Below are positions 23,629-31,675 of a stretch of 64,000 bases of DNA, in pieces. The position numbers were made by a program, and so were the translations under genes. The notes beneath the pieces were generated by a model that did not search any database, was not told the DNA's origin, and was given only the letters and a program-made list of their open reading frames with translations. Position 1 is the first letter of the stretch. The number at the start of each line of letters is the position of its first letter. This stretch comes from Scatomonas sp963928055 (lineage in GTDB: Bacteria > Bacillota > Clostridia > Lachnospirales > Lachnospiraceae): positions 1,364,001 to 1,428,000 of the forward strand of contig CAWVDN010000001.1 of the NCBI GenBank assembly GCA_963928055.1. Direction: 5' to 3'.

Positions 23629-24927
23629 TTAACCGATTGCCACATTTCCTTCCGGATAACTGGTGCGTTCCCCTCTGGAGAAATGCCAGATGGACGCGAT
23701 AGTCAGCGGCCCCAGCCGCCCGATATACATGATCAGGATCGATAAAAATTTACTTCCGTCACAGAGATCCGGCGTGATCCCTGTGGACAGTCCCACCGTA
23801 CCGAAAGCGCTGGTGACTTCAAACAGCATATCCACCAGGGAAAGGTGGGGTTCCATGACAGACATCAGATACGTGCCGGTGACCACCACGCCCAGGGCCA
23901 GCAGCGTGATCACCGCCGCTTTTCGGAAGGCCCCTATGGGAAGGCTGTAGTGAAAAGCCTTCTCGGATTTGTTGGTCGCCATGGCCTTAATACTCTGGAT
24001 CAGCACAAAGAAGGTGCTGGTCTTGATACCGCCTCCCGTAGATCCCGGGGATGCTCCGATAAACATCAGCACTGTCAGGATCAGAAGGCCCGAGGTGGTA
24101 AAGGTTCCCAGAGGATACGTGGAAAATCCTGCCGTTCTGGCGGAAACACTGTGGAAGAAGGCTCCCATCCAGGTGACATCCTCCGTAGCTTTGATCAGGA
24201 CGCCGCCGGCCACGATCAGGATGATACTCATGGAGATCACGATCTTGGCATGCATGGACAGTTTTTTCCAGCGGAATTTTTTCATCCACAGCTCCCGGAT
24301 CACCAGGAAACCGATACCTCCGAAAATGATCAGACCGCAGGTCACCACATTCAGTAGGATATTGTCCCGGTAGGGGATCAGGTTCTGAAAATCTCCCAGG
24401 ATATCAAAGCCCGAGTTGTTGAAGGCCGCCACCGAATGGAAAAGGCTGATTCCCAGGGCCTTCAGGGGCGGATAATCCTTCACAAACACAATAAAGCTCA
24501 GAGCGGCTCCTGTCAGTTCAAAAATTCCGGTAGTGATAAAAATGCTTTTGACGAACTTTACGATCCCTTCCCGGGAATCCAGGTTCATGGCCTCCTGCAC
24601 CAGAGTCCGGCCTTTAAAATCCAGTTTTTTCCGCATGGCGATGATGATGCCGGTTCCCATGGCGGTGACGCCCAGGCCTCCGATCTGGATCAGCATTCCC
24701 AGGAAAAACTGTCCCAGAGGCGTGAAGGTGTTTCCCGCGTCAATGGCGATCAGCCCCGTCACGCAGACCGCGCTGGTAGATGTATACAGCGAATCTATGT
24801 AGCGCACGGTCACTCCCTCCTGGACACTGCAGGGCAGGATCAGAAGGATGGAACCGATAAAGATCACCAGGGCAAAGCCCAGGGCGATGATCCTTGCGGG
24901 CGAAAGCCGCTTAATACTTCTCAGCAT
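23629..24927 (-). CDS. KtrB/TrkH-type potassium channel subunit
   Basis: The 432-residue membrane protein is built of four pore repeats, with selectivity-filter turns STSAVCVTGL, FNNSGFD, SARTAGFS and SAFGTVGLSTG. It begins with a hydrophobic helix (ARIIALGFALVIFIGSILLI). It imports K+ (with Na+ in some relatives) under KtrA control. It lies 60 bp after the response regulator gene on the same strand, so two-component and transport genes could share a transcript. Confidence 0.94.
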   Translation of the reverse strand: MLRSIKRLSPARIIALGFALVIFIGSILLILPCSVQEGVTVRYIDSLYTSTSAVCVTGLIAIDAGNTFTPLGQFFLGMLIQIGGLGVTAMGTGIIIAMRKKLDFKGRTLVQEAMNLDSREGIVKFVKSIFITTGIFELTGAALSFIVFVKDYPPLKALGISLFHSVAAFNNSGFDILGDFQNLIPYRDNILLNVVTCGLIIFGGIGFLVIRELWMKKFRWKKLSMHAKIVISMSIILIVAGGVLIKATEDVTWMGAFFHSVSARTAGFSTYPLGTFTTSGLLILTVLMFIGASPGSTGGGIKTSTFFVLIQSIKAMATNKSEKAFHYSLPIGAFRKAAVITLLALGVVVTGTYLMSVMEPHLSLVDMLFEVTSAFGTVGLSTGITPDLCDGSKFLSILIMYIGRLGPLTIASIWHFSRGERTSYPEGNVAIG

Positions 24928-24987
24928 GATGATTACCTCTTTGTCTGTTTTATTTATGTAAAAAAAACCTCTCCGCTCCGGCCGCGT

Positions 24988-25698
24988 TTACTCCTCGTCC
25001 GCCAGCATCCGGTATCCCACTCCCAGCTCATTGGAGATATATTTTCTGTCTCCGGGCCGGGTGCCCAGTTTTTTGCGGATGTTGGCCATATTGACCTGGA
25101 GTTTTTTGACGCTGCCGGAATCGGCGCTTCCCCAGACCCCGCAGATGATCTGGGAATAGGTGAGCACTTTGCCGGCCTGCTCGGAAAGCAGGGTTACGAT
25201 ATTATATTCCGTCTGGGTCAGTCCGACCTCTCTTCCCCCTACCGTCACCAGCCGGCGGTCATAATCAATGACCAGATCCTTAACCTGGAAGGTTCCTCCC
25301 GGAACCGCCCCCATTTCAGAGCTGTGACGGCTGTTCCGCAGAGCCGCCCGCACTCTGGCCATAAGCTCCGCGGTGCCGAAGGGCTTGGTAACATAGTCGT
25401 TGGCTCCCAGATCCAGAGCGGAAACCTTATCCCGTTCCCCCGTCCTGGCGGAGAGCACCAGAATGGGCGCGGCGGAGGTCTTTCTGGCATAGCGGATAAA
25501 TTCCAGTCCGTCCGCGTCCGGAAGTCCCAGATCCAGAATGATCAGATCCGGACAGTGGGAAGAAAACATCAGCATCCCCTGACGGCAGGCGGAGGCGGTG
25601 TATACCTGGTAGCCGTTGGCTTCCAGACTGGTCTCCACGAAGCTGCGGATATTGGCCTCATCTTCGATCACCAGGATCTTATATTTGTTGCTGCTCAT
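24988..25698 (-). CDS. OmpR/KdpE-family response regulator
   Basis: The 236-residue protein has a receiver domain with phospho-acceptor Asp in LIILDLGLPDADG, a VLSART switch strand and KPFG loop. The OmpR-type winged helix follows (TQTEYNIVTLLSEQAGKVLT, IRKKLG, GVGYRM). Its start lies inside the 3' end of the histidine kinase gene (20-bp overlap), showing coupled expression. Similarity to KdpE and the adjacent ktrBA suggest control of K+ uptake; no kdpFABC is present in the window. Confidence 0.92.
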   Translation of the reverse strand: MSSNKYKILVIEDEANIRSFVETSLEANGYQVYTASACRQGMLMFSSHCPDLIILDLGLPDADGLEFIRYARKTSAAPILVLSARTGERDKVSALDLGANDYVTKPFGTAELMARVRAALRNSRHSSEMGAVPGGTFQVKDLVIDYDRRLVTVGGREVGLTQTEYNIVTLLSEQAGKVLTYSQIICGVWGSADSGSVKKLQVNMANIRKKLGTRPGDRKYISNELGVGYRMLADEE

Positions 25699-26743
25699 CG
25701 TCTGTCACCTCCCTCTCCAGAGCAAAGCGGAAGACCGCTCCGCCCTCCTGCCGGTTGCGGGCCTCGATACTCCCGCCATGGGCGCGGATAATGGCTGCGC
25801 AGGCTGACAGACCAATTCCCATATTACTCTTTCTCCCGTCGGATGGCAAATCCTTTTTCTGTAAAAATCCCGTAAAGATCCGGTCAAGCCTGTCTTTCGG
25901 GATCCCGCACCCATCGTCTTCCACCTCAAAAACCGCCTGATCCCCCTGCAGCCGCACCCGCAGGATCAGATTTCGCATTCCCTCCGCGTGGAACACCGCG
26001 TTTTCCAGAAAATTGATCAGCACCTGCTCGATCAGGACCGGATCCATGGGGATACTGACAAATTCCTCCGGGATCTCCACCTGCACCTGCTGGCCGGGGT
26101 ACATTTTCTGAAAATGGATCATGACGGTATCAATGAGTTCTTCCAGAACCGTGGGGCTTTTGATGACCTCCACCCGTTCACTGTCGATGCGGGTCACCGA
26201 CAGCAGGTTTTCCACCATGCGGATCAGCCACTGGGAATCCTCCCGGATCTCCCGGAGCAGCTGCAGTTCTTTTTCCTTCCGGAGCCTTCCGTTATTTTCC
26301 AGGATGGTGGAACTGGAACCGTAGATGGAAGTCAGCGGCGTCCGAAGATCGTGGGAGACTGCCCGCAGCAGATTGGCCCGCATCTTCTCCCGCTCGCTCT
26401 CCGCCCGTATTTTTTCCTGACGCTTGATCTTGGTGGTCAGCATACCGGTCAGCGCCGCCACCACCAGCATCACCACGGCGGACAGCAGGCTTTCCGGCAC
26501 GGAAAAATTCACTTCAAAATACGGAAACGTAAAAGCGAAATTCACTGCCAGAACCCCGGCAAGCGACGCCAGGATCCCCCAGAGATACCCCTGGGTCAGC
26601 AGCGCGATCAAAAAGACTGCCAGAACAAAAATCATCGGTATCAATGTCCGGGTCTGAAACGTTTTCTGAAAAAACAGACTGATCAGAAACGCAGCCCCCA
26701 GCACAAATACCGTTACTCCTAAGCTTTTCATAAAATTTTTCAT
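25679..26743 (-). CDS. KdpD-like sensor histidine kinase (membrane-to-kinase part only)
   Basis: The 354-residue kinase has four predicted membrane helices of the DUF4118 type in residues 5-105. A cytoplasmic kinase core follows, with H-box AVSHDLRTPLTSIYGSS, N-box LINFLENAVFHAEG and G-box VEDDGCGIPKDRL. The large N-terminal KdpD/USP sensor domains of full KdpD are absent. The ATG at 26743 is chosen because it precedes the first helix and a weak purine-rich site; a longer reading to 26848 lacks support. It is partner to the response regulator that overlaps its end. Confidence 0.88.
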   Translation of the reverse strand: MKNFMKSLGVTVFVLGAAFLISLFFQKTFQTRTLIPMIFVLAVFLIALLTQGYLWGILASLAGVLAVNFAFTFPYFEVNFSVPESLLSAVVMLVVAALTGMLTTKIKRQEKIRAESEREKMRANLLRAVSHDLRTPLTSIYGSSSTILENNGRLRKEKELQLLREIREDSQWLIRMVENLLSVTRIDSERVEVIKSPTVLEELIDTVMIHFQKMYPGQQVQVEIPEEFVSIPMDPVLIEQVLINFLENAVFHAEGMRNLILRVRLQGDQAVFEVEDDGCGIPKDRLDRIFTGFLQKKDLPSDGRKSNMGIGLSACAAIIRAHGGSIEARNRQEGGAVFRFALEREVTDDEQQQI

Positions 26744-26875
26744 GGTCTTTCTGTCCCGCCTTACAGTCCTCCTATATTTATAGCATGAAACCGGTAAAGA
26801 AACAGCAAAGAAAATATTTTCCTGTCTCGCCCCGGATGAAGGTATCATAATCCATATTCTTCACGAATGCAACAG

Positions 26876-26916
26876 AAAAAGGACGGATCTCCCGGGCCCT
26901 GCCCCGGGGTTGATCC
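26876..26916 (-). terminator. Terminator after spoVAC
   Basis: On the minus strand GGATC and GATCC enclose a CCCGGGG/CCCGGG inner stem, followed by GTCCTTTTT. It closes the sporulation operon directly after spoVAC. Confidence 0.6.
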
Positions 26917-26936
26917 ATCCCTGTGAACTCTGACGG

Positions 26937-27425
26937 CTATACCCAGTAAAGACCGGACCTCTCCAGCAGGCAGAAAAGAATCCCCAGGATCCAGCTGGTA
27001 AAGATCCCGTAAAGGATCACCGGACCGGCAATGGTAAAAATCTTGGCGCCCACGCCGAAGACCTGCCCTTCCTTTTTATATTCAATGGCCGGCGCGGCCA
27101 CGGAATTGGCAAACCCGGTAATGGGCACCAGGGCTCCCGCGCCGCCGAAGGTAACCAGCCGCTGGTATAGGTTCAGTCCCGTCAGCAGCGCGCTGAGAGC
27201 GATCAGGAGCAGGGAGCACCAGGCCGCCGCCTCTTTCTCCGGGATCCCCCGGTCGGCGCAGAAATTCAGGATAAACTGCCCCAGGGCGCAGATCAGGCCG
27301 CCGGTCACAAACGCCCGCAGCATATGGGCGGGCAGATTGTGGCGGGGGGTTACCTGCTCGACATACTGCTCATATTCTTTTTTTGTTTCTTCGTCCGTCT
27401 TGATACATTCCATTTTTAATACCAT
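26937..27425 (-). CDS. spoVAC: Stage V sporulation protein AC
   Basis: The 162-residue membrane protein forms part of the SpoVA channel for dipicolinic acid entry into the forespore and its release at germination. Typical segments are FVTGGLICALGQF, ALLTGLNLYQRL and GAGALVPITGFANSVAAPAIEYKKEG. Two starts are possible: ATG 27425, overlapping the spoVAB stop region, or ATG 27413 just after it. The long reading to 27641 is another frame of spoVAB. A terminator follows, so spoVAD and spoVAE are not here. Confidence 0.9.
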   Translation of the reverse strand: MVLKMECIKTDEETKKEYEQYVEQVTPRHNLPAHMLRAFVTGGLICALGQFILNFCADRGIPEKEAAAWCSLLLIALSALLTGLNLYQRLVTFGGAGALVPITGFANSVAAPAIEYKKEGQVFGVGAKIFTIAGPVILYGIFTSWILGILFCLLERSGLYWV

Positions 27426-27832
27426 CCCTTGCTGAAATACAGAAGTGAACCCAGGAGTTTGCCTGCCGCCATGGCCAGGATGATCCAGGGAAAACTGTGG
27501 CGGAGCTTCAGCCTTCTGGCCAGGATGGCGAACACATCCACCACCTCTCCCAATGCGATGATCCAGCTTCCCAGAAAGATCCCGAAAAAGATCCCCAGCA
27601 CCGCCAGCCCCGGAATCCCCACAGGGATCCTTCCCTGCCACAGCACCGCCAGATTTCCCAGGGTGATCCCCAGCACCGCGCAGTCCTCATACCAGAGGAT
27701 CTGCTCCGGAGTTCTGGTGATCCCGGCGTAACGGGGAATGATCCCCAGACCGATGACCAGGGCCGCGGCGCCGCTGGCGGCAATGAATCCTCCTCCCAGG
27801 CCGATCACAGCCATAAGGATCTGTTCTCCCAT
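27416..27832 (-). CDS. spoVAB: Stage V sporulation protein AB
   Basis: The 138-residue membrane protein has about four helices and the family-like segments GLGIIPRYAGITRT and WIIALGEVVDVFAIL. It is encoded between spoVAA and spoVAC, its usual place. The gap to spoVAA is 6 bp. It is expressed in the forespore in known spore formers (sigma G), here possibly also by read-through from the spoIIA part. Confidence 0.88.
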   Translation of the reverse strand: MGEQILMAVIGLGGGFIAASGAAALVIGLGIIPRYAGITRTPEQILWYEDCAVLGITLGNLAVLWQGRIPVGIPGLAVLGIFFGIFLGSWIIALGEVVDVFAILARRLKLRHSFPWIILAMAAGKLLGSLLYFSKGWY

Positions 27833-27838
27833 GACGCA

Positions 27839-28447
27839 TCACTCCTTCTTACGCTCTTTTTCCAGCACGGTAGCATCCACATCCTCCTGGTAGATCCGCA
27901 TCTGCACTTCCATGGGCGTGGGATCGTCGGAGATCCTGAACCGTCCGAAATGGTTAAAGAACAGCAGGGCTCCCAGAGCGATACCTGCGGAGTAAGTAAC
28001 TTCCAGCACCGTAAATCCCCCGGAGGCCTCCCCGGTAAACATCTGATAGATATTCGCGAAAAGAGTATGGATATCTACATCCGTGTTGAAAGTCATAATG
28101 GAAAACGCTGTGCCGAAAAAAGTCACCAGGCTGACAAACACGATCTTCATTCCTGAAAAGATCCGGTTCTTCCCCCGGGGATTTTCATAGGCGACCACAA
28201 ATTCCGGTTCTCCTATATGGACCACTTCCAGTTCCGGCTCTTCCTTTTCTACTGCCCGGATCAATTCCAGGGCGGAGAACCCGTAGCGGCCGTAGTTTCC
28301 CCGGGGGAGTACTGCCACGGTCCGTGCCTGACATCTGGCGAGGATGTTTTTGTCCCTGCAGCTAAGGGACGCGATCTCTCCCAGCAAAATCTTTTCCTTT
28401 GTCACCTTTACATTTTTGTCTGTCTGCAGATACAGGATCTTCCCCAC
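27839..28447 (-). CDS. spoVAA: Stage V sporulation protein AA
   Basis: The 202-residue protein has a soluble N-terminal domain and two or more membrane helices in its second half (MKIVFVSLVTFFGTAFSIMTF, AGIALGALLFF). I take the GTG at 28447 as start because AAAAGGAG lies 7 bp before it and it gives the usual opening GKILYLQTDKNV. The reading from 28507 would overlap the sigF stop but adds a basic stretch without family resemblance. It is first of the three spoVA genes. Confidence 0.85.
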   Translation of the reverse strand: MGKILYLQTDKNVKVTKEKILLGEIASLSCRDKNILARCQARTVAVLPRGNYGRYGFSALELIRAVEKEEPELEVVHIGEPEFVVAYENPRGKNRIFSGMKIVFVSLVTFFGTAFSIMTFNTDVDIHTLFANIYQMFTGEASGGFTVLEVTYSAGIALGALLFFNHFGRFRISDDPTPMEVQMRIYQEDVDATVLEKERKKE

Positions 28448-28503
28448 GGTATCACTCCTTTTCTTCGCCCTTAGTATGGACCGCCGGAGGGAAAAATATA
28501 CCT

Positions 28504-29226
28504 TCATCGGTGTTCGGCCTGCCTTTTCAGCTTCTGCAGGATCTTTTTTTCCAGGCGGGATACCTGTACCTGGGAGATGCCCAGCTTCCCGGCGATCACG
28601 GTCTGCGTCTCCTCCCGGAAATACCGCAGGTACAGGAGCTGACGCTCCTGGGGGGGCAGCTCCTCCAGGAGTTCTTCCAGCAGCAGACGGTTCAGGAGCT
28701 GTTCTCCCGCGTCCTTTTTCTCCGGAAGTCTGTCCATGAGCAGGATATCGTTCCCTTCCCCCTGATAGATGGTTTTCTGCAGGGATTCTATTTCCGATCC
28801 GGATTCCAGGGCCAGAGAAAGTTCCTCGGGAGATACGGAAAGCCTCTCCGCGATCTCCTGCAGCCCGGGCTCCCGTCCCAGTTCCCGCTCCAGCTCTTCC
28901 CGGGCCGCATAGCCCCGGGCGGCCAGCTCTTTCAGGGTACGGCTGACTTTCAGAAGCCCGTCGTCCCGCAGGAACCGTTTGATCTCGCCGGAGATCATGG
29001 GAACCGCGTAGGTAGAAAACTGCACTTCGTATGCCGTATTAAATTTATCGATGGCTTTCAGAAGCCCGATGCTTCCGATCTGAAACAGATCCTCCGCCTC
29101 CGTTCCCCGGTTCAGAAATCTGCGGACTATGCTCCATACCAGCCCCGTGTTCTGCTCCACCAGCCTGTCTCTGGCGGCTTTGTCTCCCCGGTGTGCCCGC
29201 TCCAGCAGAATCCTCGCTTCTTCCAT
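28504..29226 (-). CDS. sigF: RNA polymerase sigma factor SigF (SpoIIAC)
   Basis: The 240-residue early forespore sigma factor has region 2 with DLFQIGSIGLLKAIDKF, region 3 near LGREPGLQEIAERL and region 4 helix-turn-helix TQTVIAGKLGISQVQVSRLEKK. Its place after spoIIAA and spoIIAB identifies it as sigma F rather than sigma G. GAGGAG lies before the ATG at 29226. Confidence 0.95.
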   Translation of the reverse strand: MEEARILLERAHRGDKAARDRLVEQNTGLVWSIVRRFLNRGTEAEDLFQIGSIGLLKAIDKFNTAYEVQFSTYAVPMISGEIKRFLRDDGLLKVSRTLKELAARGYAAREELERELGREPGLQEIAERLSVSPEELSLALESGSEIESLQKTIYQGEGNDILLMDRLPEKKDAGEQLLNRLLLEELLEELPPQERQLLYLRYFREETQTVIAGKLGISQVQVSRLEKKILQKLKRQAEHR

Positions 29227-29235
29227 AGGCGCTCC

Positions 29236-29679
29236 TCAGGCAAAGGGGCTGCCGCCGGAACCGATACGCTTTCTCATATGGATCTCCGTGCCCTCTCCCG
29301 GCTGAGAAGCCACCGCGATCTCATCCATAAAAGCTTCCATAAAGGCAAATCCCATACCGGAGCGCTCCAGCTCCGGCTTGGTGGTGTACAGAGGCTCCAT
29401 GGCCTTTTTCACATCCTCGATCCCTTTTCCGTGATCGATGACGGTCACATACAGATCCCTCCCCGCGATCTTGCATTCGATGCGGATCTTATGTACCTGA
29501 TTTTCATACCCGTGAATGATGGCATTGGTGATCGCCTCGGACAGGGCCGTCTTGATATCCGCCACCTCCTCCAGGGTAGGATTCATCTGCGTGCAGAAAG
29601 CCGCTACGGCCACTCTGGCAAAGCTTTCGTTGCAGACCCGGCTGTCAAACTCGATGGTCATTTCATTGGTGTGTTCCAT
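29236..29679 (-). CDS. spoIIAB: Anti-sigma F factor SpoIIAB
   Basis: The 147-residue GHKL-type kinase and anti-sigma factor holds SigF inactive and phosphorylates SpoIIAA. It has N-box ALSEAITNAIIHGYEN, G1 DHGKGIEDV and G2 SGMGFAFMEAFMD. It sits between spoIIAA (3-bp gap) and sigF (9-bp gap), the standard order. Confidence 0.95.
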   Translation of the reverse strand: MEHTNEMTIEFDSRVCNESFARVAVAAFCTQMNPTLEEVADIKTALSEAITNAIIHGYENQVHKIRIECKIAGRDLYVTVIDHGKGIEDVKKAMEPLYTTKPELERSGMGFAFMEAFMDEIAVASQPGEGTEIHMRKRIGSGGSPFA

Positions 29680-29682
29680 GTT

Positions 29683-30021
29683 TTATACCCCCTTTTCCCT
29701 TCTGGACTCCGGCTCTTTTTCGATCCGGATCACCTTGTGTATCCCGGAGAGTCTCAGGATCCTCTCCACCTGTCCGCCTACGTGAACGGCTTTTACCGTG
29801 CCTCCCAGCAGGCGGATACTCCTGTATCTTCCCATGATCACTCCGATGCCGGAACTGTCCATGAAGCCTGTCCGGCTGAAATCGAACACAATGTGCCGGA
29901 TCTGATTCCGGATCAGCAGACGGTCTGTCTCCTGCCGGATCTCCTGGGCGCGGCAGTGATCCAGCTCCTCCGGCACTTTGATGGTCAGCGTGTTCCCTTT
30001 TACTTCCATGATCCCTTCCAT
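29683..30021 (-). CDS. spoIIAA: Anti-anti-sigma factor SpoIIAA
   Basis: The 112-residue STAS-domain protein has the phosphorylatable serine in FMDSSGIGVIMGRY. Unphosphorylated, it frees SigF from SpoIIAB. The ATG at 30021 has AAGGAGG with 7-bp spacing; a longer reading to 30087 runs through a terminator hairpin and is rejected. I did not find a convincing sigma H promoter in the short space upstream. Confidence 0.94.
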   Translation of the reverse strand: MEGIMEVKGNTLTIKVPEELDHCRAQEIRQETDRLLIRNQIRHIVFDFSRTGFMDSSGIGVIMGRYRSIRLLGGTVKAVHVGGQVERILRLSGIHKVIRIEKEPESRREKGV

Positions 30022-30059
30022 TTCCCGTCCTCCTTGACTGATGATCTTCCGGTAAACGC

Positions 30060-30096
30060 AGACAGGGGATGCGCACACTGTACGCATCCCCTGTCT
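30060..30096 (-). terminator. Perfect 14-bp hairpin between the TPR gene and spoIIAA
   Basis: AGACAGGGGATGCG and CGCATCCCCTGTCT pair perfectly around a 9-nt loop, immediately after the TPR gene. The following T-run on the minus strand is short (GCGTTTACC), so termination may be partial. Confidence 0.6.
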
Positions 30097-30119
30097 GGAG
30101 GTTTCTCTTTCGTGTTTTC

Positions 30120-31520
30120 TTATTCTGTTTCTCCCTGCTGTATCTGATCGATGTAGTTCTGGGCTACCGAGGCCTCCCGGCTGTCCGGGAAGCGCTGGAT
30201 GATATCCTGGAATACCGCCACCGCATTCGCGTTGTCTCCCTTCAGACGGTAGGCGTTGGCAAGGGAACTTAAGGTGGCGTAATCGTTGCCGTTGATGGCC
30301 CTGGCCTGGGTCAGATACTCAATGGCAGTATCGTAATCCCCTCCGTTCATGGCATCCATGCCGTCATTGGACAGCTGCTCGAACATGAGCCCCTGTACAT
30401 CCTCGTAAATGCTGTTATACGTAGCTTTCCCCTCTTCGGAAAGCGCGTCCGCCTGGATCCTGCTCAGGGTTTCCGCCGCTTCCGTATAATCCCCGTTCTG
30501 GTAAGCGTTGTAAGCCCGCAGAAGGTTTTCATAGGAATCGGAAGTCTGCCCTGACTGCTCCAGCTGCTGTTCCGCCGTCTCCGCCCGGGAGGTGGCCGAC
30601 GCCAGCTGCTCTGTCAGGCCGGAGATCTGTGTTTCCTGGCCTGCCATGATATTGCTGTACTCCACAACCTTTTCATCCGCGTCCCGGCTGGCGTCCTGAC
30701 GGACCGAAGGGACCAGCAGAAACCATGTGACAAGGATTCCCAGCACCAGTCCCGCGACGATATTCACAAAATTGGCAAATATGGTCGTTTCCCGGAAGGA
30801 AGCCGGCTGGATCACCACATCCCCCTCCGGCACATAGATCTTTTCCTTCTCCGGCTCCTGCTTCCAGAGTCTCCTCCGCCTGTCCTCCAGTCTGGTCACG
30901 GTTCCCGTCTGCTGATCTACTTCCTTCAGAAAACGGAGGGTGGTGGAATTGGTCCGGTCGATCCTGGCCGCCTTTTTCAGGACCTTTCTGGCCTTTTCAT
31001 ACTCTTCCTGCCGGATCTGGATCAGGGCCAGCAGATGGTACGCCTTGATCAGCTTGGGATTCTGCGTCAGGATCTTCTTCAGCTGCACGGCCGCCACATC
31101 CTCATTACCTTCCCGGCAGCACTTCAGAGCGATATTATACTTCTTGATCGTCTGATTCACCGCATCCAGCTTCACCGGCTCCGCCTGGACCTTCTGGATG
31201 TATTCCACGGCCAGGTTCTCTTCCGGCTTGATATTTTTGCTGATGATCCACTCGCTGAGAGCGGAAACCACCTCTCCTGTCTCATAATATACCAGCCCCA
31301 GAAGATTTCTGGCCTGGATATTCCTCTTATTATATTTCAGGCTTCTCCGCAGCAGATCTATGGCTCCGGACAGATCCCGGATCTCCGCCTTGTCCAATCC
31401 CTGATTATAATACAGGTTGGAAAGCTGCAGAGCCCTTTTCTGTACACTGAGATCTCCCCCGCATTGCGGGCAGACCGCCTCTCCGCTGCTTACCGCCGCG
31501 CCGCAGTACATACAATCCAT
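30120..31520 (-). CDS. Zinc-ribbon/TPR membrane protein
   Basis: The 466-residue protein begins with a zinc ribbon (CMYCGAAVSSGEAVCPQCGGDL). TPR-like helices follow to about residue 250, then a single membrane helix (FVNIVAGLVLGILVTWFLLV near residue 285). After it come a coiled-coil-like stretch and further TPR repeats (GDYTEAAETLSRI, GDYDTAIEYLTQARAI, GDNANAVAVFQDIIQRFPDS). It is probably a scaffold with TPRs on both sides of the membrane; the partner is unknown. The start at 31520 has GAAGGAG. It follows a 49-residue protein gene and folC. Confidence 0.8.
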   Translation of the reverse strand: MDCMYCGAAVSSGEAVCPQCGGDLSVQKRALQLSNLYYNQGLDKAEIRDLSGAIDLLRRSLKYNKRNIQARNLLGLVYYETGEVVSALSEWIISKNIKPEENLAVEYIQKVQAEPVKLDAVNQTIKKYNIALKCCREGNEDVAAVQLKKILTQNPKLIKAYHLLALIQIRQEEYEKARKVLKKAARIDRTNSTTLRFLKEVDQQTGTVTRLEDRRRRLWKQEPEKEKIYVPEGDVVIQPASFRETTIFANFVNIVAGLVLGILVTWFLLVPSVRQDASRDADEKVVEYSNIMAGQETQISGLTEQLASATSRAETAEQQLEQSGQTSDSYENLLRAYNAYQNGDYTEAAETLSRIQADALSEEGKATYNSIYEDVQGLMFEQLSNDGMDAMNGGDYDTAIEYLTQARAINGNDYATLSSLANAYRLKGDNANAVAVFQDIIQRFPDSREASVAQNYIDQIQQGETE

Positions 31521-31525
31521 AGGCT

Positions 31526-31675
31526 TTACTCCTTCGTCTGCTCGCTCTGAGTCTTCTGCATCTCTTTCAGCAGATCTATCACATCCGTCAGATCCCGTCT
31601 GTAAATCGCGTCCTCTACTTCCTCTACATCCAGGCATGGCTCAAATTTCTTCAGTTCTTCCTCGTAATTCAGCAC
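31526..31675 (-). CDS. Small acidic protein of 49 residues
   Basis: A GTG at 31675 has an excellent AAGGAGG with 7-bp spacing, and the frame overlaps the folC stop. It ends at TAA (31526-31528), 5 bp before the TPR gene start. The peptide is helical and acidic (YEEELKKFEPCLDVEEVEDA, then DLTDVIDLLKEMQ). Being tightly packed between two genes with a strong site, it is likely real. Its function is unknown; it might pair with the TPR protein. Confidence 0.65.
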   Translation of the reverse strand: MLNYEEELKKFEPCLDVEEVEDAIYRRDLTDVIDLLKEMQKTQSEQTKE

